Assembly: GCF_003130705.1 (NCBI RefSeq) | Contig: NZ_CP021354.1 | Coordinates: 2,294,001 to 2,358,000, forward strand | From: Rhodococcus oxybenzonivorans | Lineage (GTDB): Bacteria > Actinomycetota > Actinomycetes > Mycobacteriales > Mycobacteriaceae | Direction of reading: 5' to 3' | Length of the DNA stretch: 64,000 nucleotides | Part shown: positions 1 through 9,735 of the stretch, piece after piece | Layout of the letters: the number at the start of each line of letters is the position of its first letter | Position numbering within the stretch: the stretch's first letter is position 1 | Made by a program: the position numbers and the translations under genes | The notes under the pieces: model-generated | Seen by the model: only the letters and a program-made list of their open reading frames with translations | Databases searched by the model: none | Told to the model about the DNA's origin: nothing

Positions 1-329
1 GCAACGATGGCGCCCCAGTCATGGCCTACGAGATGCGCCGTCTCGAGGCCGAGTGCGTCCAGGAGAGCGATGACGTCCCCGACGAGGTGGTCGATGCGGT
101 AGGCGTCGACAGCCTCGGGCCGCGCACCAGCCGAATATCCACGCTGGTTCGGTGCATAGGTTCGCATCCCGGACTGTGCCAGGAGGGCGGCGACAGGCGT
201 CCACGACGCAGCGCTTTCCGGAAACCCGTGCAGGAGAACGGCGGCTTCGCCGTCGGAAGGGCCGTTGACGGTGACGTCGAAGGTCAGGTCGCCTATGGGG
301 ATGGTCACGTGTTCGGAGGTTGGCAGCAT
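1..329 (-). CDS. alpha/beta hydrolase, epoxide-hydrolase-like (partial, runs off the left edge)
   Basis: The first ~109 residues of an alpha/beta-hydrolase-fold enzyme are visible; the C-terminal part lies outside the window. The oxyanion-hole motif HGFPES, the NQRGYS segment and the nucleophile elbow GHDWGA are all present. An Asp in the elbow (HDW) is typical of epoxide hydrolases and haloalkane dehalogenases rather than Ser lipases, so hydrolysis of an epoxide or halide is the best guess; the substrate is unknown. The ATG at 329 lies 23 bases after the stop of the TetR gene on the same strand, so the two are probably co-transcribed. Confidence 0.85.
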   Translation of the reverse strand, partial: MLPTSEHVTIPIGDLTFDVTVNGPSDGEAAVLLHGFPESAASWTPVAALLAQSGMRTYAPNQRGYSAGARPEAVDAYRIDHLVGDVIALLDALGLETAHLVGHDWGAIV

Positions 330-352
330 GCCCCCACCGTACGGCGGGAGGG

Positions 353-994
353 TCAACTCCTCCGGGGATTCCACGCCGTCATGCCGAGCATGATGAGCCG
401 TAGCTGGCGTTCGGCGCGGGCGACCACCTCGGCTTCGGTACGCACGCCGGGACGGTCGGCTTCGAGGAGGTCGACGACGACGGCGAACATCGTGGAGACG
501 ATCAGGTCGGCCGCCATCTCGAGGTCGTCGGCGTCCCACGACTCGAGCCCGCCGATTCGCGTGAGATCCACGGTCAGCTCGCTGACGAACAATCGCATCT
601 CGGTGGCGATGGCGCGGCGGATCTCGGGAACACCGCCGTAGCGCTCACGACTGAGGAAGCGGAACTGTGCCTCGTGAGTGCGGACTTGGCGGACGAGGAT
701 GTCGAGAGACGCGCCCGCGCTCTTGGTACTCGGGTTGCGGCGGGCATCGCGCAGCATTTGTCGCAGCATTCGCATGCTCTCCTCGACGAGAACGACGCCG
801 AGTTCCTCGATGGACGCGAAGTGTCGATAGAACGCAGTGGGCACGATTCCTGCATGGCGGGCGATCTCCCGCAGGCTCACACCCGCGAAGCTCCGGTCCG
901 CCATGAGGTCGAGGGTGCCGTCCAGGAGGGCCTTTCGGGTGCGCTCTTTACGTGCTGCCCTGCTCTCGGGTTCCGCTCCGGTCGACTGACTCAC
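353..994 (-). CDS. TetR-family regulator, FabR-like (fatty acid desaturation)
   Basis: A 213-residue TetR repressor. The N-terminal helix-turn-helix (ADRSFAGVSLREIARHAGIV.. then FYRHF) and the following SIEELGVVLVEESMRMLRQML segment closely resemble Gram-negative FabR, a regulator of unsaturated fatty acid synthesis. It is divergent from the reductase/desaturase genes, which it probably controls (inference). Start choice: in-frame ATGs exist at 1093 and 1123, but a -10-like TAGACT (1002-1007) ends exactly 7 bases before the GTG at 994, and that start gives a FabR-like length, so a leaderless mRNA from 994 is preferred. Confidence 0.85.
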   Translation of the reverse strand: MSQSTGAEPESRAARKERTRKALLDGTLDLMADRSFAGVSLREIARHAGIVPTAFYRHFASIEELGVVLVEESMRMLRQMLRDARRNPSTKSAGASLDILVRQVRTHEAQFRFLSRERYGGVPEIRRAIATEMRLFVSELTVDLTRIGGLESWDADDLEMAADLIVSTMFAVVVDLLEADRPGVRTEAEVVARAERQLRLIMLGMTAWNPRRS

Positions 995-1140
995 GGCACC
1001 GAGTCTATTCGTGGGGATGGGAGCGTCGATCACGAGGACGTCGGCTGCCGCACCGCCCGTAACCACGGGATGACCGTGCTGCTCGTCCGTCATGTGTTTC
1101 CGATCTGTGCGAGGTGACGGCACTCGCGTGTGTGCCTGCC

Positions 1141-1200
1141 GTCACATTTCGATTGACAACTACCTGTCTGCACCTGTCACACTATTGTCAGTGTACAACC
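1141..1200. promoter_or_regulatory. candidate promoter/operator between the FabR-like regulator and the desaturase operon
   Basis: The divergent gap contains TTGACA (1153-1158, a -35 consensus), two direct ACCTGTC repeats (1162-1168, 1172-1178) and an inverted repeat ACACT-6-AGTGT (1179-1194). This is the natural place for the FabR-like TetR protein to act on the reductase/desaturase genes. No well-spaced -10 follows the TTGACA, so the exact promoter is uncertain. Confidence 0.45.
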
Positions 1201-1225
1201 GTGCACTCAAATGGAGGAGGCTGCC

Positions 1226-2335
1226 GTGTCAGTTGCTCACACCAGTCGTCCGGCGGAGGGACGCAGGTTCTCGCTGCTGTCGTTGTTCGAGGCGATGGCC
1301 ACTCCGCATCAGCTCGACCGTTACCTCGAACTCGTCACGCCGATGGTCACCGTGCGTGATCTGCGGGCCGAGGTGCTCGCGGTCGATCGGTCGACCGCGG
1401 ACACCGTCACGCTCACGCTGCGCCCGACCCGTCAGTGGCGCGGATTCCGCGCCGGACAGTTTGTGCAGGTAGGGGTAGTGATCGACGGAGTTCGCCACAC
1501 TCGTTGCTACTCGCCGGCCAACGCTCAGTCGTCCCCGGACGGCACCATCGAGTTGACGATCAAGGCGCACCCCGACGGCCTCGTGTCGCAGTATCTTCAC
1601 GAAAACGCCCGGCCCGGACTGATCCTCGACCTGTCGCAGGCGGCGGGGGAATTCGTTCTGCCGACCACCCGGCCGCGCCGAGTTCTCCTCGTGAGTGGTG
1701 GCAGCGGGATCACCCCGGTCCTCTCGATGCTTCGTACTCTCGTCGAGGAGAAGCATGCGGGAAGCGTGACTTTTCTGCACTACGCGTACACCGAAAACGA
1801 CGTCGCCTATCTGGACGAGCTCCGCGAGCTTGCCGATGCCAACCCCAACGTCAACCTCGTGCTGGCGTACACCGATCAGGAGACCGGCGGACATCTGCAC
1901 GGTTTCTTCGGGCAGAAGCATCTCGACGCGGTCGCGCCCTGGTACGCCGAGGCCGAGACCTTTCTCTGCGGTCCCCCCGGCCTGATGCGTGGTGTTCGGG
2001 AGGTGTACCGGGAACTCGGCATCGAGGACCGGCTCCACACCGAGGAGTTCGCTCCCGCCGCGACGCCGGTCGAGGGTGAGGCCGGTGGTGAGCTGTCCTT
2101 CACGGCCAGTCGAGTCACGGCCGACAACTCCGGTGGGACCCTGCTGGAACAGGCCGAGGCCGCCGGACTTCATCCCGAGTACGGCTGCCGGATGGGCATC
2201 TGCTTCTCCTGTACCGCGGTGAAGAAATCGGGATGCACCAAGAACGTACGTACCGGCGACACCGATACCGATCCGGACAAGGCCATTCAGTTGTGTGTCT
2301 CGGTCCCCGTCGGCGACGTCGCCCTCGACATCTGA
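1226..2335 (+). CDS. ferredoxin-NAD(P)H reductase-type flavoprotein with C-terminal 2Fe-2S domain, partner of the desaturase
   Basis: A 369-residue electron carrier of the Rv3230c type. An FAD-binding reductase domain comes first (RCYSPAN for flavin binding), then an NAD(P)-binding domain (VSGGSGITPVLSML), then a plant-type ferredoxin domain with Cys at about 321, 326, 329 and 357. It passes electrons from NAD(P)H to the membrane desaturase encoded next; the M. tuberculosis pair Rv3230c/DesA3 works this way. The GTG at 1226 is preferred over the ATG at 1211 because the GGAGGAGG ribosome binding site (1213-1220) lies between them, 5 bases before the GTG. Confidence 0.93.
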   Translation: MSVAHTSRPAEGRRFSLLSLFEAMATPHQLDRYLELVTPMVTVRDLRAEVLAVDRSTADTVTLTLRPTRQWRGFRAGQFVQVGVVIDGVRHTRCYSPANAQSSPDGTIELTIKAHPDGLVSQYLHENARPGLILDLSQAAGEFVLPTTRPRRVLLVSGGSGITPVLSMLRTLVEEKHAGSVTFLHYAYTENDVAYLDELRELADANPNVNLVLAYTDQETGGHLHGFFGQKHLDAVAPWYAEAETFLCGPPGLMRGVREVYRELGIEDRLHTEEFAPAATPVEGEAGGELSFTASRVTADNSGGTLLEQAEAAGLHPEYGCRMGICFSCTAVKKSGCTKNVRTGDTDTDPDKAIQLCVSVPVGDVALDI

Positions 2336-2366
2336 CTCACTCGACATCACACACTTGGAGACCGAC

Positions 2367-3539
2367 ATGTTTGGACTCTCACTCTCGTTCCTGCCCTTCG
2401 TCGACGGCTCGGACGACACACGATCGACAGCCCCCGTCGTGCTCACACACGACCAGGTCGAGGAAATCGGCCGGGAACTCGACGCACTTCGTGATCGCAC
2501 CGTTGCCGATCTCGGCGCAGAGGACCGCGAGTACATCTACAAGATCATCAAAGCCCAGAGGGGCTTCGAGGTCGCCGGCCGCGGGCTGATGTACCTCGGA
2601 TTCTTCCCGCCCGCCTGGATCGCGGGCGTCGGTGCCCTCGGGATCTCGAAGATCCTCGACAACATGGAAATCGGCCACAACGTCATGCACGGCCAGTACG
2701 ACTGGATGCGTGAACCGGGACTGAACTCGCGGGTCTTCGAATGGGACACTGTGTGCCCGGCCGACCAGTGGAAGCACTCCCACAACTACATGCATCACAC
2801 GTACACGAACATCCTGGGGCGCGACCGGGACATCGGTTACGGCATCTTGCGGATCGACGAGGCCCAGAAGTGGAATCCGTACTACCTCGGCAACCCCGTC
2901 TACGCCTTCCTGTTGATGATGCTGTTCGAGTGGGGCGTCATGTTGCATGACCTCGAGGCCGAGAACGTCATCCAGGGCAAGCGGAAGTGGCACGACGTCA
3001 AGCCGCTACTCAAAGGGTGGTGGAACAAGGCCGGGCGTCAGGTGCTCAAGGACTACGCGATCTTCCCTGCACTGACCGGACCGTTGTTCATTCCCACGCT
3101 GCTCGGCAACGTCACCGCCAACCTGATCCGCAACGTGTGGGCGTACTCGATCATCTTCTGCGGCCACTTCCCCAGCGGTGTGCAGAGTTTCACCGAGGAC
3201 GAGACCGCGGAGGAGACCCGCGGCGAGTGGTACGTGCGGCAGATGCTCGGCAGCGCCAATATCGAGGGCAGCCCGCTGTTCCACATCATGTCGGGCAACC
3301 TTTCTCACCAGATCGAGCATCACCTGTTCCCGGACCTGCCGGCCCACCGCTACCCGGAGCTGGCCCCCCAGGTGAAGGCGCTGTGCGAAAAGCACGGACT
3401 TCCCTACAACACCGGTGGCTTTTTCAAGCAGATCGGCTCCGTGTGGGGGAAGATCTTCAAGCTGGCGCTCCCGCCCGGCCTCCTCTCGTCCGACACCCCT
3501 CCCGGTGTTATCGTCGAGCGGCAGAAGACTGCAGCCTGA
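2367..3539 (+). CDS. desA3: membrane fatty acid (acyl-CoA) delta-9 desaturase, DesA3-like
   Basis: A 390-residue integral-membrane di-iron desaturase. The three histidine boxes are clear: HNVMH (about 104-108), HSHNYMHH (137-144) and HQIEHH (314-319). Hydrophobic segments lie between them. By family it introduces a cis double bond into stearoyl-CoA, using electrons from the reductase encoded 31 bases upstream. The ATG at 2367 has a TTGGAG ribosome binding site 6 bases upstream; an in-frame ATG at 2295 lies inside the preceding gene and is rejected. The symbol follows the M. tuberculosis orthologue; rhodococci carry several paralogues. Confidence 0.92.
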   Translation: MFGLSLSFLPFVDGSDDTRSTAPVVLTHDQVEEIGRELDALRDRTVADLGAEDREYIYKIIKAQRGFEVAGRGLMYLGFFPPAWIAGVGALGISKILDNMEIGHNVMHGQYDWMREPGLNSRVFEWDTVCPADQWKHSHNYMHHTYTNILGRDRDIGYGILRIDEAQKWNPYYLGNPVYAFLLMMLFEWGVMLHDLEAENVIQGKRKWHDVKPLLKGWWNKAGRQVLKDYAIFPALTGPLFIPTLLGNVTANLIRNVWAYSIIFCGHFPSGVQSFTEDETAEETRGEWYVRQMLGSANIEGSPLFHIMSGNLSHQIEHHLFPDLPAHRYPELAPQVKALCEKHGLPYNTGGFFKQIGSVWGKIFKLALPPGLLSSDTPPGVIVERQKTAA

Positions 3540-3551
3540 GAGGCGAAGCAC

Positions 3552-3764
3552 ATGGTGGGGAAGTTCGAACGGCGCAAGGACACCGTGCAGGAACTGACGG
3601 AATCCGCGGCCACGCACGTGGGACACATCGCGACCATCATCGCCGGCGCGGTTCGCGACGTCACCCGGGAGATCGGTGACTGGGTGTCGGACGGAATCGA
3701 GATGCGGGAGGCTGCGAAGAAGGCCCGCGAGGATGAAGGCTTGGACGACAAGCCGATCGACTGA
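3552..3764 (+). CDS. small conserved-type hypothetical protein downstream of the desaturase
   Basis: A 70-residue protein I do not recognise. It has a basic N-terminus, a mildly amphipathic central stretch (HVGHIATIIAGAVRDVTREIGDWV) and a strongly charged C-terminus (EAAKKAREDEGLDDKPID), with no Cys and no clear membrane helix. It starts 12 bases after the desaturase stop behind GAGAGG and is followed by a strong terminator, so it is the last gene of the reductase/desaturase operon. A peripheral role with the desaturase is possible from position alone. Confidence 0.75.
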   Translation: MVGKFERRKDTVQELTESAATHVGHIATIIAGAVRDVTREIGDWVSDGIEMREAAKKAREDEGLDDKPID

Positions 3765-3778
3765 TGACGAGGCAGGAC

Positions 3779-3801
3779 GGCACGGCCGATGCGGCCGTGC
3801 C
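3779..3801. terminator. terminator between the desaturase operon and gdhA
   Basis: Perfect hairpin GGCACGGCC-5-GGCCGTGCC between convergent genes. There is no U-tract, so it may act in both directions or with Rho. Confidence 0.8.
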
Positions 3802-3826
3802 CTCCTGTCGTCTCGGGACCGCTCGG

Positions 3827-5209
<1,383 letters not shown>

Positions 5210-5265
5210 TTACATTTAGGCGAACTATAGACGTCGGTGAGAAAGTCCAGGTGCTGGCGCCGGGA

Positions 5266-5757
5266 TCAGGTGGTTCGGGTGCGTGAACGAGCCCGCATCG
5301 CGACGGCGGCTTGGTCGACCTCGCCGCCGCAATGCCGGCAGCGATGTTCGAGTTCGAGCACATGTCCGCAGTCGTGCAGTAGCTCGGAGGCCGGCTCCTC
5401 CACCGCCCACTTGCTACCCCACTCGAACAGCGACAGCAGTAGCGGCCGAAGCTCCTCCCCGGCCTGGGTCAGGTGGTACTCGAACCTGGGGGGCCGCTCG
5501 GAATACTGCCGACGTTCGATGACGCCTACCTCTTCCAGCTTGCGAAGGCGTGCGGTGAGGATGTCACGCGAGACGCCGATGTAGCCGGCGATCTTGTCGA
5601 AGCGATGCACTTCATAGCTCAGTTCGCGGATCACCAGCATGGACCAACGGTCGCCGATGAGTTCCATCGTGGCGGCGATCGCGCAGGGGCGCGGCGCCAG
5701 CGGCATGCGGTCCATGGCCGTCTTCGGCGTCGTTCGATCGGCTCGACCCTCGTTCAT
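5266..5757 (-). CDS. HxlR-family winged-helix transcriptional regulator
   Basis: A 163-residue HxlR-type regulator: CAIAATMELIGDRWSMLVIREL with the winged helix RFDKIAGYIGVSRDILTARLRKLEEVGVIERR. The C-terminus carries four cysteines (HDCGHVLELEHRCRHCGG), possibly a metal-binding ribbon. Start choice: the longest frame begins at 5814, but a perfect -10 TATGAT (5764-5769 on this strand) ends 6 bases before the ATG at 5757, suggesting a leaderless mRNA from there. It is divergent from the SDR gene and probably controls it; HxlR proteins commonly sense reactive aldehydes or quinones. Confidence 0.9.
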   Translation of the reverse strand: MNEGRADRTTPKTAMDRMPLAPRPCAIAATMELIGDRWSMLVIRELSYEVHRFDKIAGYIGVSRDILTARLRKLEEVGVIERRQYSERPPRFEYHLTQAGEELRPLLLSLFEWGSKWAVEEPASELLHDCGHVLELEHRCRHCGGEVDQAAVAMRARSRTRTT

Positions 5758-5821
5758 GTCTCCATCATAGAGGGTTGTGTTTTCCAACTCATGGCGAATA
5801 CGCTGACCCGACACAGTCAGT

Positions 5822-5831
5822 TGGATATCCA
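5822..5831. promoter_or_regulatory. 10-bp palindrome between HxlR regulator and SDR gene
   Basis: TGGATATCCA is a perfect palindrome just ahead of the SDR ribosome binding site (GAAGGGG, 5841-5847). A weaker GTTG...CAAC repeat lies at 5774-5788. Either could be the HxlR operator; assignment is by position only. Confidence 0.4.
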
Positions 5832-5852
5832 GACTTACTCGAAGGGGTCGTC

Positions 5853-6569
5853 ATGACCAAGATTCACGACCGATCTGTCCTCGTCACCGGAGCCAATCGC
5901 GGCCTCGGCCGCGCTTTCGTCGCCGAGGCGCTCTCGCGCGGGGCGCGAACTGTCTACGCGGCCGCACGCGACGCGTCGACGATTGTCGACCACCCTCAGG
6001 TGGTGCCGGTGACCCTGGATGTGACCGATCCCGAATCCGTCTACGCTGCAGCGCAATACGTGGGCGACGTTGGCGTGTTGATCAACAATGCCGGAATCTA
6101 TCTCGGCGAGTCACCACTCACCGGTGACCTCGGCAAGATGCGCCGCGAACTCGAAACCAACCTCTTCGGCCCCCTGAATGTGACCAGGGCGTTCGCCCCC
6201 ACCATCGCCGCCAACGGTGGCGGTGCGGTTCTCAACGTCCACTCGGTGCTGTCGTGGCTGGCGGTGGGTGGGTCGTACAGCGTCTCCAAGGCGGCGATGT
6301 GGAGTGCGACCAACGCGATGCGCCTGGAGCTTGCGGAGCAGAACATTCAGGTGGTCGGGCTGCATCTGGCGTATATGGACACCGACATGACCGCGGGCCT
6401 CGACGTCCCCAAGATCTCGGCACCCGAGGTTGCCCGGTTGGCGTTCGACGGCGTGGAGTCAGGTGCCACAGAGGTGCTGGCCGACGATGTCAGCCGTACT
6501 GTAAAGGCAGCACTCGCCGGGGAACTCGAGGCCCTGTATCCGCAGCTCGCGGCTCAGGTCGTTGGGTAG
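5853..6569 (+). CDS. short-chain dehydrogenase/reductase (SDR)
   Basis: A 238-residue classical SDR. Visible features are the nucleotide motif TGANRGLG, NNAG, and the catalytic Ser plus YSVSK (Tyr-Lys). The substrate cannot be read from the sequence. The ATG at 5853 has GAAGGGG 5 bases upstream; an in-frame ATG at 5775 overlaps the divergent promoter and is rejected. Being divergent from an HxlR regulator is a common arrangement for inducible oxidoreductases that detoxify carbonyl or quinone stress (inference). Confidence 0.9.
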   Translation: MTKIHDRSVLVTGANRGLGRAFVAEALSRGARTVYAAARDASTIVDHPQVVPVTLDVTDPESVYAAAQYVGDVGVLINNAGIYLGESPLTGDLGKMRRELETNLFGPLNVTRAFAPTIAANGGGAVLNVHSVLSWLAVGGSYSVSKAAMWSATNAMRLELAEQNIQVVGLHLAYMDTDMTAGLDVPKISAPEVARLAFDGVESGATEVLADDVSRTVKAALAGELEALYPQLAAQVVG

Positions 6570-6928
6570 GACGTGAAGTAAGGAAACCCGCCACTCGCGG
6601 AGGCAGGTGACGGGTTCCCGAGCATCCGTCCTGTCGGGTGGGACGGTGCGACAACAGACTAGACGGTCTGTTTGCTACGCGCGAGTATCGGGCGTTGGGT
6701 TCGGAAGCGGGATGCAATACCTACCAGGCGCCTGCGGCCTTTCGAGTGAACAGAGACATCGATTCGCACCTGTTCCTACGGCGTCGCGCGCCTACTGCGC
6801 AGCGCGATGCGGACGGAAACGCCGCGGATCGTAGGTTCGATCGTGCTCGGTGCACAAGCCACATCCGGTTTCCCGGACGGCGGGAAACCGGATGTGTGCT
6901 TATGCGGGTGGCGCACTTGTGTCATAAG
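6570..6928. other. 359-base non-coding stretch with several hairpins
   Basis: No credible gene on either strand. It holds a bulged repeat GGAAACCCG...CGGGTTCC (about 6583-6617, likely the SDR terminator), a 6-bp inverted repeat ACAGAC-6-GTCTGT (6654-6671) and the long hairpin at 6860-6896. The small open frames here have no ribosome binding site and no recognisable domain. Confidence 0.6.
6860..6896 (-). terminator. long perfect hairpin downstream of tRNA-Arg
   Basis: Fifteen perfectly paired bases, CACATCCGGTTTCCC and its complement, around a 7-base loop. It lies about 30 bases past the 3' end of the tRNA on its transcribed strand and probably ends that transcript. No U-tract follows. Confidence 0.7.
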
Positions 6929-7001
6929 TGCCCCCGGCAGGATTCGAACCTGCGACCAAGAGATTAGAAGGCTCTTGCTCTATCCCCTGAGCTACGGAGG
7001 C
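6929..7001 (-). tRNA. tRNA-Arg (anticodon TCT)
   Basis: A 73-base tRNA with acceptor stem GCCTCCG/CGGGGGC, discriminator A, D-arm GCTC...GAGC, anticodon loop CTTCTAA (TCT, reading AGA/AGG) and T-arm GGTTCGAATCC. The 3' CCA is not encoded. Confidence 0.97.
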
Positions 7002-7062
7002 GCGGTCGAAATATTACCTGTTGCCCGGACGCCGCTCGAGCACGGCTGCATTGCTCGTGTCG

Positions 7063-7437
7063 TCAGCTGATGGAAGCAGCCCATGCCAGCATCCCGGCCA
7101 GAACGAGCTCGACGACAAAGTAGAACCAGACGGGGTAAAAGCGCTGGGGTCGATCGACGAGCCCGGCGACGATGCGCCCCGCGGCCATTCCGGCGAGTGC
7201 CACGGCCACCACGACGGCGGCCACCGATCTGATGCCCTCGACGTCGAATGCGGCGAATCCGAGCAACGCAGCCACCGCGACGCCGAATCCGCCGTACACC
7301 GCACGAACCTCGGCGCGGGCGGTCGGCGAGTCGGCGGTCAACCCGAACGGCGCCACCAGCCGGGCAGGCATGACCAGGCCGTAGAGGCCCATCCCTGCGA
7401 AGAACAACGCCACTAGGATGATCAGAAGCGCGGCCAT
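7063..7437 (-). CDS. DUF4345-type small membrane protein
   Basis: A 124-residue protein of four hydrophobic helices: MAALLIILVALFFAGMGLYGLVMP, the AVYGGFGVAVAALLGFAAF segment, SVAAVVVAVALAGMAAG and WFYFVVELVLAGMLAW. The layout and the EVRAVYGGFG motif match the DUF4345 family, whose function is unknown. The ATG at 7437 has GAGGAG about 6 bases upstream; the longer frame to 7512 adds an unlikely arginine-rich extension. It is divergent from the CopD-CtaG gene. Confidence 0.83.
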   Translation of the reverse strand: MAALLIILVALFFAGMGLYGLVMPARLVAPFGLTADSPTARAEVRAVYGGFGVAVAALLGFAAFDVEGIRSVAAVVVAVALAGMAAGRIVAGLVDRPQRFYPVWFYFVVELVLAGMLAWAASIS

Positions 7438-7538
7438 ACTGTCTCCTCGACTCCGCGGAACGGGCTTCCGCCGACGGTAGCGGAGCATCCGCCGACCCTC
7501 GGTCTCCGACACGGCGTCGTAGGTCCTACCCTGGAGGT

Positions 7539-9569
7539 ATGGCTACACCCCAGCTCACGGCCTCCGACTCGCCGTCCAACAGTCCGGCTCGGGCCGATTC
7601 CACGGCCCTGTTCGTCGTGGCGGGACTCATTGCCGGGCTGGTCGCTGCACTCGTCGTCGGCTTGTCTGCCGCTCAGGCCCTCGTGCTGCTTGGTATCCCG
7701 GATCCCGGACCGATCACCACCTATGGTCTGCCTGCGTTGCGGGCGGTGTCGGAGATCGCGGCCGTCGTCACCATCGGATCACTCCTGCTCGCCGCCTTCT
7801 TCGTGCCGCCGCAGAAGTCGGGGGTACTGGACGTGGACGGCTACCGTGCGGTCCGGACGGCGTCCTATGGCGCCATCGTGTGGGCGGCGTCCGCGCTGGT
7901 CCTCGTTCCACTGACACTGTCGGACACCTCCGGGCAACCGTTCGCGGAAGCGGTGAAGCCGAGCAACATGTTCGCCGCGATCGACCAGGTGGAGCTGGCC
8001 GGGGCGTGGCGCTGGACGGCGATCATCGCGGTCGTCCTCGCGATCGTGTCCCGGTTGGTGCTGCGATGGTGGTGGACGCCGATCCTGCTCGTCGCAGGCA
8101 TTCTGGGGTTGATGCCGCTGGCACTGACCGGGCACTCGTCCTCCGGCGGCTCCCACGACCTGGCTACCAACAGCCTGATCCTGCACCTGGTTGCGGCATC
8201 GCTGTGGGCCGGCGGGCTCTTCGCCCTGCTCGCGCACGCCCGTCGGCGAGGCGCCCACACCGATGTCGCGGCGAGGCGTTTCTCCGCGGTGGCAACCGTG
8301 TGTTTCGCCGTGATGGCAGCCAGCGGCGTGATCAACGCCCTGGTGCGTGTGCCCATCGGCGACCTCGTCGACACCACCTACGGGCGCCTGGTGGTGGCCA
8401 AGACGGTCGCGCTCGTCCTCCTCGGCGGGTTCGGCTGGGCGCAACGCCGCCGGGCTCTGCCCGCACTGCAGAAAGACCCCTCGAACCGCGGCAACCTCAT
8501 CAGGTTCGCGGGCGCGGAAGCCATTGTCTTCGCCGCGACGATCGGTCTCGCTGTCGGATTGGGTCGGACGCCCCCGCCTGCACCGACTAGAGCACCGACT
8601 CTCACCGAGGTCGAACTCGGTTACAACCTCTCCGGACCGCCGACGTTCGCCCGACTGATGTTGGACTGGCGGTTCGATCTGCTCTATGGCACCGCTGCAC
8701 TGGTGCTCGCCGTCGTCTATGTACTCGGTTTGCGCAAGCTCCACCGCCGCGGCGACAGCTGGCCGCTCGGCCGGACGCTCGCTTGGATGTGCGGATGCGC
8801 GGTGCTCCTCCTGGCCACGTCGTCCGGGGTGGGGCGCTACGCGCCCGCGGTGTTCAGCGTGCACATGGGTGCGCACATGGCGCTGTCCATGCTGGCCCCG
8901 GTTCTCCTCGTTCTCGGGGCTCCGATCACTCTCGCGCTGCGAGCACTCGATCCGGCGGGCAAGGACGGTGTGCCGGGGCTACGGGAATGGATCCTGGCCG
9001 CGCTGCACAGCCGGTTCTCGCAGTTCATCACTCACCCCCTCGTCGCGGCGGCTCTGTTCGTCGGCGGTTTCTATGCGCTGTACCTCGGCGGAATCTTCGG
9101 TGCCACCGTCGACTCACACTCCGCCCACCTCTTGATGAACCTGCACTTCTTGCTCAGCGGGTACCTCTTCTACTGGGTGGCGATCGGCGTCGACCCCTCC
9201 CCGCGCCAGTTGCAGCCCGTGACGAAACTCGCGATGGTGTTCGGGTCGCTGCCGTTCCACGCCTTCTTCGGGGTCGCGCTGATGAGCATGGGCGCCGTCA
9301 TGGGCGAGTGGTACTACCGTTCGCTGGGCCTCGGCTGGAACTCGGACCTGGTGGGGGACCAGAAACTGGGCGGCAGCATTGCGTGGGCCACGGGCGAAAT
9401 TCCTCTCGTGCTCGTCATGATGGCGCTCCTCATCCAGTGGTCGCGCAGCGACGACCGCACCGCGCGACGCGTGGACCGGGCGGCCGACCGGGACGACGAC
9501 GCGGACCTCGCCGCCCACAACGCCATGTTCGCCGAGCTCGCGAAACGCGACCGCGAGGCGGGACTCTGA
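7539..9569 (+). CDS. CopD-CtaG fusion membrane protein (copper handling / cytochrome c oxidase assembly)
   Basis: A 676-residue polytopic membrane protein, Rv0102-like. The first half is a CopD-type copper-resistance domain (LVAASLWAGGLFALLAHAR, MAASGVINALVRVPIGDL). The second half is a CtaG/caa3 assembly domain (FSVHMGAHMALSMLAPVLLVLGAP, HSAHLLMNLHFLLSGYLFYWVAIG, with the conserved His residues). By family it delivers or handles copper for the aa3 oxidase at the membrane. A TACCCT -10-like box (7527-7532) lies 6 bases before the ATG, suggesting a leaderless mRNA. Confidence 0.9.
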   Translation: MATPQLTASDSPSNSPARADSTALFVVAGLIAGLVAALVVGLSAAQALVLLGIPDPGPITTYGLPALRAVSEIAAVVTIGSLLLAAFFVPPQKSGVLDVDGYRAVRTASYGAIVWAASALVLVPLTLSDTSGQPFAEAVKPSNMFAAIDQVELAGAWRWTAIIAVVLAIVSRLVLRWWWTPILLVAGILGLMPLALTGHSSSGGSHDLATNSLILHLVAASLWAGGLFALLAHARRRGAHTDVAARRFSAVATVCFAVMAASGVINALVRVPIGDLVDTTYGRLVVAKTVALVLLGGFGWAQRRRALPALQKDPSNRGNLIRFAGAEAIVFAATIGLAVGLGRTPPPAPTRAPTLTEVELGYNLSGPPTFARLMLDWRFDLLYGTAALVLAVVYVLGLRKLHRRGDSWPLGRTLAWMCGCAVLLLATSSGVGRYAPAVFSVHMGAHMALSMLAPVLLVLGAPITLALRALDPAGKDGVPGLREWILAALHSRFSQFITHPLVAAALFVGGFYALYLGGIFGATVDSHSAHLLMNLHFLLSGYLFYWVAIGVDPSPRQLQPVTKLAMVFGSLPFHAFFGVALMSMGAVMGEWYYRSLGLGWNSDLVGDQKLGGSIAWATGEIPLVLVMMALLIQWSRSDDRTARRVDRAADRDDDADLAAHNAMFAELAKRDREAGL

Positions 9570-9735
9570 CCGCTAGCACGCATCCCCGACACTGCGGGCT
9601 GGTCATTCCCGGTTTTCGGTCGGTTGTCCACACCCGGCCCGTTTCTCCACAGATTCGTCGCGGGCGACGATTGCGCGGTGCCACAGAGGCAGGCTGTGTC
9701 CAATGGCAATCGCAGAACGACACAGGGGGAGCGCG

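Noticed and set aside
1211..1225. ATG start of the reductase at 1211
   Set aside because: The ribosome binding site GGAGGAGG lies inside these codons and fits the GTG at 1226.
1229..2536. Long open frame antisense to the reductase and desaturase genes
   Set aside because: Mirror frame of a real gene in high-GC DNA; no motif, no ribosome binding site. The same holds for long antisense frames over tig, ettA, pepN, clpX and gdh.
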